A stretch of DNA of 64,000 nt from Saprospiraceae bacterium (GCA_020629035.1 JAHDEC010000020.1:1-64000), one strand, 5' to 3'; shown: positions 44,003-53,276, counted from the first letter of the stretch. Notes: generated from the letters alone by a model not told the origin. Numbers and translations are program-made.

Positions 44003-45643
44003 TTGGAGAACAAAAAGGATAGTAGGACAGCATTGGAAAACAAAAGGAAAAAGAGCTTGCTAAAATGGCTAACATTTTTTCTCCTTTTAAGTATCATAAA
44101 TGCCTGCACAGAAGAAAAATCCAATAAGCTAGTTTTTAAATACAACCAAATTAACCCTATTACTTCCCTAGACCCCGCTTTTGCAAAGTCACAAAACAAT
44201 ATCTGGGCTTGCCATCACATATATAATACCTTACTCAGATTTGATGATTCACTTCGTGTTGTGAATGATTTAGCAAAATCATACTCAATAAGTGATGACG
44301 GCTTAGCTTATACTTTTATATTAAATACCAATGTTGTTTTTCATGAAGATCCATGTTTTGGTGAATTAAAACAACGAACATTAGTGGCTGAAGATGTGGT
44401 TTATAGTCTGAAGCGATTAACGGATCCCAGTATCCAGTCTCCTGGTAGCTGGTTATTAAAAGACAAAGTCAAAGAAGGTGGTCTGAAAGCACTAAATGAT
44501 AGTACAGTGCTTATAAAACTTAATCAAAGATTTGCTCCATTCCTTTCTTTGTTAGCCAATAAATATTGTTCGATTATCCCGCATGAGGCTGTTGATTATT
44601 ACCAAAAAGATTTCCGTAAAAACCCAGTTGGTACCGGACCCATGAAGCTGAAAAAATGGCTTGAAAATGAAGCTATGTTTTTGACTAAAAATGAGCAATA
44701 CTTCCGAGAGACAGTACATGTTGATGCTGTCAAAGTAAGCTTTATGACCGATCGAAAGATGGCATATTTAGAGTTGCTTAATGGAAATTTAGATTTAGTT
44801 TCTGGGATTGAATCATCCTTTTTACATAAACTTTTAAATGCAGATGGGAGTCTACAAGATGAAAATAAATCAATAATAAACTTTGTAAAATCTCCTTTCC
44901 TAAATACCGAATATATAGGTATTAATTGCCACTCCGAAAATGCAAACCCTTGGTTAAGTAACAAACAATTTAGACAAGCACTGAATTATGCTGTCGATAA
45001 ATCGTTAATGCTAGAAGTATTGAGAAACAACATTGGAAAACACGCAACTGAAGGTTTTATCCCAGCCGGTTTACCACCTCATAAGGAAGAAGCAAAAGGA
45101 TATGTTTATTCTTTGCCAAAAGCAAAAGCACTGCTAGAAACTATTAATTTCCCCGCATATGATCAACAAAAGGGATTAGTAATAAATACCAATGCTGATT
45201 ATCTTGATTTGGTCACTTTTGTCGCTAAGCAATGGGAGAATGCAGGTATCAAAGTAAGGATTGAAGTCTTTGAATCTGCACTTTTAAGAGAGGGCATGCG
45301 TTCAGGAAAGTTGGATTTATTTAGAGCATCTTGGATCGCTGATTATCCGGATGCCGAAAATTTTCTATGTCTGTTTTATGGGCCAAACCCAGCTCCACCA
45401 AACTACACTAGATTCGATAATGCTAACATTGATTTGTTGTATAACCAAGCCGTCACGGAGACTGATCCAATAAAAAGAATGAACTTATATCGTGAGATGG
45501 AAGCAATTATTATCGAAGAAGCTCCGATGGTTTTTCTATTTTACGATCAATCATCCTTGTTTACATCTAAACGGGTAAAAAAGATACACACGAATGCATT
45601 GAATCTATTAGAAATAGAGGGATTACAACTGAATCTTAATTAA
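44003..45643 (+). CDS. Peptide-binding lipoprotein, ABC transporter substrate-binding protein (SBP_bac_5)
   Basis: 546 residues. Lipoprotein signal with IINACTEEK (lipid Cys about 34, after a long n-region). The family 5 solute-binding fold shows 'ITSLDPAFAKSQNNIWACHHIYNTL', 'VVFHEDPCF..AEDVVYSLKRL' and the late 'FRQALNYAVDKSLMLEVL'. Family members bind oligopeptides for Dpp/Opp importers. It is the likely partner type for the fused ATPase at 15.3 kb, though far from it. TTG start; a second TTG at codon 11 is possible. The gene overlaps pgk tail to tail by 4 bases. Confidence 0.9.
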   Translation: MENKKDSRTALENKRKKSLLKWLTFFLLLSIINACTEEKSNKLVFKYNQINPITSLDPAFAKSQNNIWACHHIYNTLLRFDDSLRVVNDLAKSYSISDDGLAYTFILNTNVVFHEDPCFGELKQRTLVAEDVVYSLKRLTDPSIQSPGSWLLKDKVKEGGLKALNDSTVLIKLNQRFAPFLSLLANKYCSIIPHEAVDYYQKDFRKNPVGTGPMKLKKWLENEAMFLTKNEQYFRETVHVDAVKVSFMTDRKMAYLELLNGNLDLVSGIESSFLHKLLNADGSLQDENKSIINFVKSPFLNTEYIGINCHSENANPWLSNKQFRQALNYAVDKSLMLEVLRNNIGKHATEGFIPAGLPPHKEEAKGYVYSLPKAKALLETINFPAYDQQKGLVINTNADYLDLVTFVAKQWENAGIKVRIEVFESALLREGMRSGKLDLFRASWIADYPDAENFLCLFYGPNPAPPNYTRFDNANIDLLYNQAVTETDPIKRMNLYREMEAIIIEEAPMVFLFYDQSSLFTSKRVKKIHTNALNLLEIEGLQLNLN

Positions 45644-46833
45644 GATTCGATTGCTTTTATACCTGGTAGACTTTTGCCTTCTAAGAATTCTAAAAGAGCA
45701 CCTCCACCAGTAGAAATAAAACCTATTTTATCGGCAACCCCAGAAGCATTTACTGCAGCTACCGAATCACCTCCTCCCACTAAACTAAAACCATCATTGG
45801 ATGCAATTGATTTCGCAATCTCCATAGTTCCTTTTGCAAAATTGGACATTTCAAAAACACCTAAAGGACCATTCCAAATAATGGTTCCAGCTTGTCTTAT
45901 AGAAGCTTTAATATCGGCTATTGCTTGAGGTCCTATGTCTAATCCCATCCATCCTTCATCGATTTCACCACTTGGGCTTATCTTAAAATTCGCCGTATTT
46001 GAAAAGTCATCAGCTATAATGGAGTCTTTAGGTAGCAATAAATTAACTCCATATTCTTTGGCTCTTTCTATGAGGTCTCTAGCTAAATTTACATAGTCAT
46101 CTTCACAAAGTGATCGTCCTATTTCACCTTCCATTGCCTTAAAAAAGGTGTATGACATTCCACCTCCTATGACTATGGTATCCGCAAAATCCATAAACCG
46201 CTCGATCAATTTAATCTTATCACTAACCTTAGCACCACCAAATATGGCTACACAAGGTCTTGCTGGGTTTTTCATGACCTTTTTTGCATTAGCTATTTCT
46301 TCTTCCATTAATAATCCAAAAGATTTATTTTCTGGTTCAAAGAAATTAGCAACTATACTTGTAGACGCATGAGCTCTATGGGCTGCTCCAAATGCATCAT
46401 TTACATAGGCATCACCGTGTTTAGCTAATTTGGCTGCAAAGTCTAAATCTCCATTTTTTTCTTCCGGATAGAATCTGGTGTTTTCAAGCAAGACAACTTG
46501 CCCTGGCTCTAAATTAGCGGTAATGCTTATCGCTTTTTCTCCTATACAATCTTCACAAAATAGGACCTCTCTACCGAGTGATTTAGCTAGATAAGGAACT
46601 ACGTGTATTAAGCTATACTTTTCGGTATCTATGCTACCATCATCTTTCTTTTTCTTCAAAGGTCTCCCAAAGTGAGCCATTAGAATAATAGATGCACCAT
46701 CACTTAATAATTGCCTAAGGGTAGGCAAGGTTCTGTCTATTCTTGTGGTGTCGGTTATTTCAAACGCAGCATTGAGCGGAACATTAAAATCCACACGACA
46801 CAAGACTCGTTTCCCTTGAATATTTGAAAGCAT
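45640..46833 (-). CDS. pgk: Phosphoglycerate kinase
   Basis: 397 residues; converts 1,3-bisphosphoglycerate and ADP to 3-phosphoglycerate and ATP. Landmarks: RVDFNVPL at the N-terminus, the 'R.D.TLP.LR' region, LMAHFGRP, NDAFGAAHRAHAS, IFGGAKVSDKI, and the C-terminal nucleotide loop GGGDSVAAV...ISTGGGA. Full length and ordinary. It follows gap by 11 bases, forming a gap-pgk glycolytic operon. Confidence 0.97.
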   Translation of the reverse strand: MLSNIQGKRVLCRVDFNVPLNAAFEITDTTRIDRTLPTLRQLLSDGASIILMAHFGRPLKKKKDDGSIDTEKYSLIHVVPYLAKSLGREVLFCEDCIGEKAISITANLEPGQVVLLENTRFYPEEKNGDLDFAAKLAKHGDAYVNDAFGAAHRAHASTSIVANFFEPENKSFGLLMEEEIANAKKVMKNPARPCVAIFGGAKVSDKIKLIERFMDFADTIVIGGGMSYTFFKAMEGEIGRSLCEDDYVNLARDLIERAKEYGVNLLLPKDSIIADDFSNTANFKISPSGEIDEGWMGLDIGPQAIADIKASIRQAGTIIWNGPLGVFEMSNFAKGTMEIAKSIASNDGFSLVGGGDSVAAVNASGVADKIGFISTGGGALLEFLEGKSLPGIKAIES

Positions 46834-46844
46834 GTTTTCTATTA

Positions 46845-47834
46845 TTACATCATAGCTGTCATATCAGCCATTCTTGCTGAATAACCAGCCTCGTTATCAT
46901 ACCACGCCACTACTTTTAAAAATCTTCCTTCCACATTAGTAAGCATAGAATCAAATATGCATGAATGCGTATTTGTCACTATATCTGAAGAGACAATAGG
47001 TGCAGTTTCATATTGTAAGACATTCGAATGAGCTTCAGAAAATCGTTTGAAAGCAGCATTTACAGATTCAATGCTTACATCACTTTCCATCATCACATTT
47101 AATTCAACCAGTGAGCCAGTAATTACTGGAACTCTCATAGCCATTGAAAATAACTTTCCAGCCACTTCTGGAATAACTTTCCCAACGGCTGTAGCAGCTC
47201 CTGTGGTTGTTGGTACTATATTATAAGCGGCAGCTCTTGCTCTTCTTAAATCGCTGTGCGATCCATCTTGGATTCTTTGGTCAGCTGTATAGGCATGTGT
47301 TGTGGTCATAGATCCCTGTGCAATCCCAAAATTATCCTGTAAGACTTTCATCATTGGGGCAAGACAGTTAGTTGTGCAAGATGCATTGGATACAAATAAA
47401 TCTTCTGAGGTAAGCAAGTCATCGTTAACCCCTAATACAATGGTTTTTGTACTTCCATCTTTTGAAGGAGCAGACAATAGGACTTTTTTTGCACCAGCTT
47501 CGATGTGTTTATTCATGGCGTCTTTAGTTCTAAAGATTCCTGTGCATTCCAACACAACATCGATATTGTTTTCTTTCCAAGGTAACTTTAATGGATCGCG
47601 CTCCGCAGTTGCAATGATGGTATTTCCATTTACATATAGATGATGATCATCGGCGGTCACCTCGTGTTCAAATTTACCATGAGCACTGTCATAATTAGCT
47701 AAATGTGCTAACATAGAGTTAGGTGATAAATCATTAATGGCCACAATTTCTACATTGTTTCTGCGCACTAAATTTCTGAAGGTTAATCTTCCTATTCTTC
47801 CAAAGCCGTTAATGGCAACTCTTGTTTTTCCCAT
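46845..47834 (-). CDS. gap: Glyceraldehyde-3-phosphate dehydrogenase, type I
   Basis: 329 residues. The Rossmann motif INGFGRIGRLTFRN, the catalytic Cys in SNASCTTNCLAP (about 150), the 'DGSHSDLRRARAAAYNIVPTTTGAA' substrate region and the terminal WYDNEAGYSARM are all present. First gene of the gap-pgk operon, with a strong promoter at 47898-47928 and a leader of about 57 bases. Confidence 0.97.
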   Translation of the reverse strand: MGKTRVAINGFGRIGRLTFRNLVRRNNVEIVAINDLSPNSMLAHLANYDSAHGKFEHEVTADDHHLYVNGNTIIATAERDPLKLPWKENNIDVVLECTGIFRTKDAMNKHIEAGAKKVLLSAPSKDGSTKTIVLGVNDDLLTSEDLFVSNASCTTNCLAPMMKVLQDNFGIAQGSMTTTHAYTADQRIQDGSHSDLRRARAAAYNIVPTTTGAATAVGKVIPEVAGKLFSMAMRVPVITGSLVELNVMMESDVSIESVNAAFKRFSEAHSNVLQYETAPIVSSDIVTNTHSCIFDSMLTNVEGRFLKVVAWYDNEAGYSARMADMTAMM

Positions 47835-47897
47835 AGGTATATAATGTTTATATCAATGTTGTTTAAAGCTAGATTCAACTAGTTATTAAAATTTACG

Positions 47898-47928
47898 CAA
47901 ATGTATAATTCCTATGATAGTGAACAAA
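47898..47928 (-). promoter_or_regulatory. Bacteroidota-type promoter of gap-pgk
   Basis: Minus strand: TTTG (47925-47928), exactly 19 bases, TACATTTG (47898-47905). Same boxes and spacing as the yebC promoter; expected start of transcription near 47891. Confidence 0.75.
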
Positions 47929-48301
47929 GTTTATAGATAGCTTTATAAGAGAAATGTTTGGTAAGGTGGATGGTTTATGATGGATATTTGGACTTAATTT
48001 CTTATTTCTCATTCGAGTAGCTAAGGGCAAACCAAGCATTAAATCAAGGCTTGCTATCAGATTTAGCATATTACAGCTGAGTTTACTAATTTATTTTAAT
48101 GAAATTTCACCATATGATAACAAGTATGTATATGTAGCATATTAGTAACCAATATTATATCCATGGACACACCATAGAGTTCAAAATATGTTAAAATATC
48201 TTTCTGATAAGTAGGGGGTAACACCTAGTTCCGTTGTCTTTAGAGTATTATTATCAATATGGATAATTAAAAAATAATTCAATTAGGGTATTGAATTTAC
48301 G

Positions 48302-48321
48302 CTTCGAAAAAAGTTTTGAAG
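48302..48321 (+). terminator. Orphan intrinsic terminator 1
   Basis: CTTCGAAA / TTTTGAAG, eight pairs with one G-U and a four-base loop, followed by eight T residues (48322-48329). No plus-strand gene precedes it. Confidence 0.7.
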
Positions 48322-48374
48322 TTTTTTTTAAAGACCAATGAATTTAAAGATAAATTCAGGGCGTTACAGTGTTG

Positions 48375-48403
48375 AGAGACTGGCTTGTTTGCAAGCAGTC
48401 TCT
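48375..48403 (+). terminator. Orphan intrinsic terminator 2
   Basis: AGAGACT-G-GCTTG / CAAGC-AGTCTCT, twelve pairs with one bulged G and a TTTG loop, followed by about ten T residues to 48412. One of the strongest terminators in the window, yet no plus-strand gene lies upstream; the nearest gene, on the right, reads leftward. Confidence 0.85.
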
Positions 48404-48444
48404 TTTTTTTTTGCACTACATTGATCTAATCAGTAAACTCTGTT

Positions 48445-49044
48445 TTAATACCTAATTTGATAGGCTAGGGTAAAACCACTAAAAGAAGAAGACATTACTT
48501 GATTTTGCTCGTAGTAAGGACGGATGCTTAGGTCTTCAGAAATATCAAAATCCATTAAGTGACGGTCTACAAATGCATCTATTACGGTGATGAAATGAAA
48601 AACTCCAAAACCAAACCATACATACTCTGATGTCTGCCTAGCATCATCTCTGAGACTTCTTGCGGAGGTGGTATTCTGGGCTCGATCTGGATCAGGTGTG
48701 CCTCCTTGCAAAAGGTGGATGTAATAGTCTTGAGCATCCTGAAATTCCGCATTAAAATATATTCCGGCCCATATGGCTCCAGCTTCTGCAGCCAAAACGA
48801 TGGGTACTTTCCAATATTTTCGATTATAAAACTGTCCACCGGAGGGGATAACTAAACTGTATAGCGCAGCACGACCAGGTTTACCTTTAAACATATAAAG
48901 CAGTCCAATATCTTCTTTTTTGGCTTGAGCACTATCAAGTTCTACTATTGCTTCGTCAGTACTTAAACTATCTACTTGCGCTATGGATAGCTGGAGAAAA
49001 GAAAAAATAAATGGAAGAAGTAAGCAATATCGCATAATAAGCAA
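48445..49044 (-). CDS. DUF5683-domain envelope protein
   Basis: 199 residues with a signal peptide (LLPFIFSFLQLSIAQ); an ATG at 49035 is an equally good start. The segment GKPGRAALYSLVIPSGGQFYNRKYWKVPIVLAAEAGAIWAGIYF matches DUF5683, a Bacteroidota family of unknown function almost always encoded just after parB. Two or three membrane-associated helices (WKVPIVLAAEAGAIWAGIYF; YVWFGFGVFHFITVIDAFVD) follow. It is the last gene of the MBL-parA-parB operon, 8 bases after parB. Confidence 0.83.
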   Translation of the reverse strand: MLIMRYCLLLPFIFSFLQLSIAQVDSLSTDEAIVELDSAQAKKEDIGLLYMFKGKPGRAALYSLVIPSGGQFYNRKYWKVPIVLAAEAGAIWAGIYFNAEFQDAQDYYIHLLQGGTPDPDRAQNTTSARSLRDDARQTSEYVWFGFGVFHFITVIDAFVDRHLMDFDISEDLSIRPYYEQNQVMSSSFSGFTLAYQIRY

Positions 49045-49052
49045 ACGAAAAA

Positions 49053-49949
49053 TTATTCAAAATATTCGATGATGTCACTTAGCATATCATCGGAGTTAAA
49101 TTGGATTTGAATGCTGCCCTTTCCCTGATGATTTCGATTAATACGCACCTTAGTACCTAATTGTTCAGAAACCTTGGTTTCTAAATGTCTTATCTGCACA
49201 CTCAAGGCATCATTTTTAATGGCTGCTTTAGGTTTTGGGCTAGATGGATCAGCTTTTAACTCTTTTACTAGTGCTTCAGCTGCTCTTACTGATAAGCCTT
49301 GACTTAGAATCTGATTAAATATACTATTGCGGCGACTGGGTTCTTCTACGCTCAACAAGGCTTTAGCATGACCCATGGAAATACTTTTCGTCTTTAATGC
49401 TTGCTGCATTTCAGGTGACAACTTTAGGATTCTCAGGAAGTTGGTTACGGTGCTTCTCTTTTTACCTACACGATCAGCAAGTTCTTCTTGCGAGTATCTG
49501 AGTTCATCGATAAGTCGCTTATAACTAATCGCAACTTCCATCGGATTAAGATCAGATCGTTGTATGTTTTCGATTAAGGCAAGCTCCAAAACTGCCTCGT
49601 CTTCAATGGATCTGATGTAACAAGGCATCGTCTTTAAACCAGCCAGTTTGCTAGCACGAAATCTTCGCTCTCCGGCGATAATCTGAAACTTTTTTTCTGA
49701 TAGTTTTCTAACGGTAATAGGTTGGATTAAGCCGTTTACTTTAATAGATTGTACGAGCTCCAGTAGTTCTTCTTGATTAAACTCAGTCCTTGGTTGGAAA
49801 GGATTTGCTTCAATGTATTTTATAAGAATATCTGAAACTGAAGCACTTGACACTGCAGGAGAAGTTTCTTCCTGCACCGGTTTTTTGTCAATGTTGCTTA
49901 TCAAAGCTCTCAAGCCCTTACCTAGTTCATCTTTCTTGTTCTTTGCCAT
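49053..49949 (-). CDS. parB: Chromosome-partitioning protein ParB
   Basis: 298 residues. CTP-dependent DNA clamp that loads at parS sites. N-terminal 'LGKGLRALI', ParB/Srx domain with NPFQPRTEF, IQPITVR and the CTP-binding GERRFRASKLA and ENIQRSDLNPME. The central helix-turn-helix contains YSQEELADRVGKKRSTVTNFLRIL and SMGHAKALLS. A C-terminal dimerisation domain of about 60 residues ends it. Seven bases separate it from parA. I did not find a convincing parS nearby. Confidence 0.96.
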   Translation of the reverse strand: MAKNKKDELGKGLRALISNIDKKPVQEETSPAVSSASVSDILIKYIEANPFQPRTEFNQEELLELVQSIKVNGLIQPITVRKLSEKKFQIIAGERRFRASKLAGLKTMPCYIRSIEDEAVLELALIENIQRSDLNPMEVAISYKRLIDELRYSQEELADRVGKKRSTVTNFLRILKLSPEMQQALKTKSISMGHAKALLSVEEPSRRNSIFNQILSQGLSVRAAEALVKELKADPSSPKPKAAIKNDALSVQIRHLETKVSEQLGTKVRINRNHQGKGSIQIQFNSDDMLSDIIEYFE

Positions 49950-49956
49950 GCTTTGA

Positions 49957-50718
49957 TTATTTATTTTGCTTCAAAAATTCGTCTGCTAAATTTAAATAAT
50001 TTTGAGCTCCCTTGCTTTTTACATCATAGATTATAACAGGCTGACCTACACTAGGCGCTTCACCAATCTTTGAGTTTCGATGAATCACGGTCTTAAATAT
50101 GTTATCGGATAACTCATCTTTGACAGTTTCCATAACCATATTTGCCATCCTTAACCTTGAATCATACATCGACAATAAAATCCCCTCTATACTCAACTGA
50201 GGATTTAGTGCATTGCTTACTAGGTCAATGGTGTTTTTTAGTTTCCCCAAACCTTCAAGTGAAAAGACTTCACACTGAACAGGGATTATTACTGAATCAG
50301 CTGCAGTGAGTGCATTGATCGTAATTAAACCCAAAGAAGGTAAACAGTCTATGATAATATAATCATATTGATCTTTAATCTTATCAATGGATGCTTTTAA
50401 GATATATTCTCTTCTAAGTCGATTAACTAATTCTATTTCGGCGCCCACTAAATCAATCGAAGAGGGTACAAGATCTAAGCCCTCTATTTCTGTAGATATG
50501 ATCACTTCTGACAATGGAGTTTCGTTAATCAAGGCATCATAAATGGAAACTTCCTGAACTCCTTTCATACCTACTCCTGAACTTGCATTAGCTTGAGGAT
50601 CTGCGTCTATTAATAAAACTTTCTGATCCAGGATAGCAAGTGCCGCAGACAAATTAATGGCTGTGGTAGTTTTTCCGACTCCTCCTTTTTGATTCGCTAT
50701 TGCGACAACTTTACCCAT
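49957..50718 (-). CDS. parA: Chromosome-partitioning ATPase ParA (Soj)
   Basis: 253 residues. Deviant Walker A KGGVGKTTT (about 11-19), Walker A' LLIDADPQANAS, Walker B IIIDCLPSLG, and later VHRNSKIGEAPSVGQPVI. It forms ATP-dependent dimers on DNA that pull ParB-parS complexes apart. Chromosomal type (length about 250, no N-terminal HTH). Co-transcribed with the upstream metallo-hydrolase gene (1-base gap) and parB. Confidence 0.96.
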   Translation of the reverse strand: MGKVVAIANQKGGVGKTTTAINLSAALAILDQKVLLIDADPQANASSGVGMKGVQEVSIYDALINETPLSEVIISTEIEGLDLVPSSIDLVGAEIELVNRLRREYILKASIDKIKDQYDYIIIDCLPSLGLITINALTAADSVIIPVQCEVFSLEGLGKLKNTIDLVSNALNPQLSIEGILLSMYDSRLRMANMVMETVKDELSDNIFKTVIHRNSKIGEAPSVGQPVIIYDVKSKGAQNYLNLADEFLKQNK

Positions 50719-50719
50719 A

Positions 50720-51391
50720 TTAAATACTTAGTGTTTCCCCAACGGCGGGCAAAAGTAGCTGTAAGTTTTTACTCTTAAAAGCTTCTAGGGCTTTTAATCT
50801 ATCCATCTTGATAATGTCAAAGGTATCATAATGACAACCAATGATTTTTTTACACTCCACAAATTCCGCAGCTAATACAGCATCTTCATAGCCCATGGTG
50901 AAATTATCTCCTAGTGGGAAAATAGAAAAACTTAGCGGAGGACAGGTCATCGGAATAAGTTTCATGTCTAGTGTGAGGGCAGTATCTCCTGAGAAATAAA
51001 AGCAATCGGTTTCATTCCAAATCACAAATCCACCAGGATTGCCTGCATAACTTCCATCTCCAAAAGAACTGCTATGTATGGAGTTAACATATTTTACCGT
51101 GCCAAAATCAAACGAAAATTTTCCCCCATGATTCAAGTGATGAACCTTATATTTTTTTTCAGCAAAATAACTTGCAATTTCATAGTTCGAAATCACGACA
51201 CATGCTGGGTTATTTTTTAAAATTTGCTCAGCATCTCGGATATGATCCATATGTCCATGCGATAGCATCAAATAATCAGCTTTGATTTCATCAATATTTA
51301 TAGCCGGATCGTTAATAAATGGATCAAAGACTAAACTTTTACCTCCAAAATTGATTATAAAAGACGAATGGCCTAAGTATCTAACATCCAT
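50720..51391 (-). CDS. UPF0173-type metallo-beta-lactamase-fold hydrolase
   Basis: 223 residues. The metal-binding LSHGHMDH (HxHxDH) motif, FSGDTALT and GCHYDTFDI supply the zinc ligands. The opening YLGHSSFIINFGGKSLVFDPFI is typical of the UPF0173 metal-dependent hydrolases, whose substrate is not known. It is the first gene of the operon with parA, parB and DUF5683 and starts 20 bases after a promoter -7 box. Confidence 0.9.
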   Translation of the reverse strand: MDVRYLGHSSFIINFGGKSLVFDPFINDPAINIDEIKADYLMLSHGHMDHIRDAEQILKNNPACVVISNYEIASYFAEKKYKVHHLNHGGKFSFDFGTVKYVNSIHSSSFGDGSYAGNPGGFVIWNETDCFYFSGDTALTLDMKLIPMTCPPLSFSIFPLGDNFTMGYEDAVLAAEFVECKKIIGCHYDTFDIIKMDRLKALEAFKSKNLQLLLPAVGETLSI

Positions 51392-51411
51392 GAAGTATAT
51401 TTTTAAGAATG

Positions 51412-51444
51412 CAAAGGTATATTTTTGATAAGGGATACACTCAA
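51412..51444 (-). promoter_or_regulatory. Promoter of the MBL-parA-parB-DUF5683 operon
   Basis: Minus strand: TTG (51442-51444), 22 bases, TACCTTTG (51412-51419), 20 bases before the ATG at 51391. The -7 box is exact; the spacer is at the long end of the accepted range. Confidence 0.62.
51420..51427 (+). promoter_or_regulatory. Candidate -7 box of the flavin reductase gene
   Basis: TATTTTTG fits TAnnTTTG on the plus strand and begins at the base directly after the opposite-strand -7 box (51412-51419). A start at ATG 51473 leaves a leader of about 40 bases. No clear -33 TTG was found. Confidence 0.45.
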
Positions 51445-51472
51445 GATTAATTTAATTTTAATAGCTAAATGT

Positions 51473-52009
51473 ATGATCAGTATAATTTCAGGAACAAACA
51501 GAGTCGAATCTAATTCTTCAAAAATTGCCAAACACTATCATAAAGTGGCTTTGGAAATGAATGCAGACGCAAAGTATTTTAGCATGGAAGCATTAAATGG
51601 AGCTACTATTAATGCCGAAATGTATAATCCTGAAAAACAAGATCCTTTAGTTAAAAAACTGCAAGAGGAGGCTTTCTTTCCAGCTGATAAATTAATCGTT
51701 ATTGTTCCTGAATACAACGGTGGTGTGTCAGGTATATTTAAGTGGTTTGTGGACGCTATTTCTATAAGAGAAAAGGACAGAAATTTTAGAGGTAAAAAAG
51801 TTTGTCTAGTAGGCGTTGCGAGTGGACGAGCAGGAAACTTAAGAGGACTTGATTATCTAAGCTCTTGTCTACAGTATCTAGGAATGACCGTTTTTAGCAA
51901 TAAACTACCATTATCACAAATCGGCCATGTTATCAAAGAAGATGGATCCATTGACGACTTTACTCAGCAAGTAATAAGAAAGCAAATAGAAGGTTTTATA
52001 AACTTCTAA
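51473..52009 (+). CDS. NAD(P)H-dependent FMN reductase
   Basis: 178 residues with a flavodoxin-like fold. The FMN phosphate loop [14 protein letters not shown] near the N-terminus, [19 protein letters not shown], and '[23 protein letters not shown]' are family hallmarks. It reduces free FMN or quinone/azo substrates with NAD(P)H. The ATG at 51473 begins right at the fold; a TTG at 51425 would add 16 residues and would coincide with the proposed -7 box. Convergent with rocD, overlapping it by 4 bases. Confidence 0.9.
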   Translation: MISIISGTNRVESNSSKIAKHYHKVALEMNADAKYFSMEALNGATINAEMYNPEKQDPLVKKLQEEAFFPADKLIVIVPEYNGGVSGIFKWFVDAISIREKDRNFRGKKVCLVGVASGRAGNLRGLDYLSSCLQYLGMTVFSNKLPLSQIGHVIKEDGSIDDFTQQVIRKQIEGFINF

Positions 52010-53247
52010 CTTTTCTTGAAATTCATAATGGTTTGTTCGATAATATCGCAACAAGTATGTAGTTGTTCCTCTGTGATAACTAAAGGTGGTGCAAAACGGA
52101 TAATATTACCGTGAGTTGGTTTTGCGAGTAAACCGTTATCTCTTAAGGCCAGACAAATATCCCATCCAGTACTACTTTCCTCCGTGTCATTAATAACAAT
52201 AGCGTTTAGTAAACCTTTTCCTCTAACTAAAACAGCCAGATCAGACTTATCGACCAATACTTGCATACGTTCTCTGAAAATCTGACCTAAATGCTCGGCT
52301 TTCTCAGCCAAATTTTCATCTCTAACTACTTCCAAAGCAGCCATGGCAACTTTACAAGCTAATGGATTTCCACCAAAGGTTGAGCCATGTTCACCTGGCT
52401 TGATACTTAACATTATTTCGTCTCTTGCAAGTACAGCTGAAACAGGTAAAACTCCACCAGACAAAGCCTTGCCAAGAATTAAAATATCAGGTTTAAATCC
52501 TTCGTGATCACAACAAAGTAACTTACCTGTTCTTGCGATTCCAGTTTGAACTTCGTCAGCTATAAATAAAACATTCTTTGACTTACAGAGTTCGTAAGCT
52601 TTTCTCAAATATCCTTCATCCGGAACAACAACTCCTGCTTCACCTTGTATAGGTTCTACCATAAAGCCTGCAACATTTGGATCTTCAAGCGCTTTTTCAA
52701 GTTCGGCCAAATCATTATAAGGTATGTTGCTAAATCCTGGCATATAAGGTCCGAAACCTTTATAAGAACTAGGATCTACTGAAGTTGAAATAGCAGCCAA
52801 AGTTCTTCCCCAAAAGTTTCCATCTGCAAAAATTATTTTTGCTTTATTTTCTTCTACGCCCTTCACGGTGTAAGCCCACTTTCGACACAACTTTACAGCT
52901 GTTTCTCCTCCTTCAACACCTGTATTCATGGGTAAAACTTTGTCGTAACCAAAGTACTCAGCCATGAATTTTTCATAAATCCCTAAAACATCATTGTAAA
53001 ATGCCCGAGAAGTAAGTGTTAAGTCCTTTGCCTGATCGGTTAGAGCTTCTATGATTCTAGGATGACAATGTCCTTGGTTAACTGCTGAATAAGCACTTAA
53101 AAAGTCATAATAATGTTTACCTTCCACATCCCATAAATCCACACCTTTTCCTTTAGCCAGTACCACAGGTAAGGGATGATAATTATGAGCTCCATACTTA
53201 TCTTCTATCTGCATTAAGGTTTGTGAGTTATGAGTTGTAGTATCCAT
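52006..53247 (-). CDS. rocD: Ornithine-oxo-acid transaminase
   Basis: 413 residues, class III PLP aminotransferase. Moves the delta-amino group of ornithine to 2-oxoglutarate, giving glutamate semialdehyde. Motifs: '[44 protein letters not shown]' region at the N-terminus, [34 protein letters not shown]-lysine in [14 protein letters not shown], and [11 protein letters not shown]. The N-terminal pattern and length fit ornithine rather than acetylornithine transaminase. A -7 box lies upstream at 53269-53276. Confidence 0.93.
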   Translation of the reverse strand: MDTTTHNSQTLMQIEDKYGAHNYHPLPVVLAKGKGVDLWDVEGKHYYDFLSAYSAVNQGHCHPRIIEALTDQAKDLTLTSRAFYNDVLGIYEKFMAEYFGYDKVLPMNTGVEGGETAVKLCRKWAYTVKGVEENKAKIIFADGNFWGRTLAAISTSVDPSSYKGFGPYMPGFSNIPYNDLAELEKALEDPNVAGFMVEPIQGEAGVVVPDEGYLRKAYELCKSKNVLFIADEVQTGIARTGKLLCCDHEGFKPDILILGKALSGGVLPVSAVLARDEIMLSIKPGEHGSTFGGNPLACKVAMAALEVVRDENLAEKAEHLGQIFRERMQVLVDKSDLAVLVRGKGLLNAIVINDTEESSTGWDICLALRDNGLLAKPTHGNIIRFAPPLVITEEQLHTCCDIIEQTIMNFKKS

Positions 53248-53268
53248 TAATTTATTTTTTTATTGACA

Positions 53269-53276
53269 CAAATGTA
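53269..53276 (-). promoter_or_regulatory. Candidate -7 box of rocD
   Basis: Minus strand TACATTTG, the same octamer used by gap and yebC, 21 bases before the start codon. The nearest TTTG upstream (53291-53294) is only 14 bases away, shorter than normal. Confidence 0.42.

Larger units (their letters stand above)
48205..48412 (+). ncRNA. Candidate small RNA ending at tandem terminators
   Basis: Inferred transcript of about 120 bases to the first terminator or about 200 bases to the second. Support is indirect: two well-formed intrinsic terminators on the plus strand with no gene upstream on that strand, plus a one-mismatch -7 box. The left boundary is a guess. A segment GGGGGTAACACC near 48215-48226 could pair with GTGTTG at 48369-48374. 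Could be 6S-like by length only. Confidence 0.35.
47935..48444. other. Gene-free region holding a candidate plus-strand small RNA
   Basis: About 500 bases without any supportable coding region between the gap promoter and the DUF5683 gene. Its right part has two strong plus-strand terminators (48302-48329 and 48375-48412). The only near-consensus -7 box ahead of them is TATCTTTC (48197-48204). No tRNA, SRP, tmRNA or RNase P signature was recognised. Confidence 0.5.

Noticed and set aside
48339-48425. 28-codon reading frame between the two orphan terminators
   Set aside because: It reads through the terminator stem and T tract, giving a poly-Phe run; not a credible gene.
49053-50718. Replication origin near parAB
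   Set aside because: No dnaA, gidB/rsmG or DnaA-box cluster is nearby and no parS-like palindrome was recognised, so proximity to the origin cannot be claimed.
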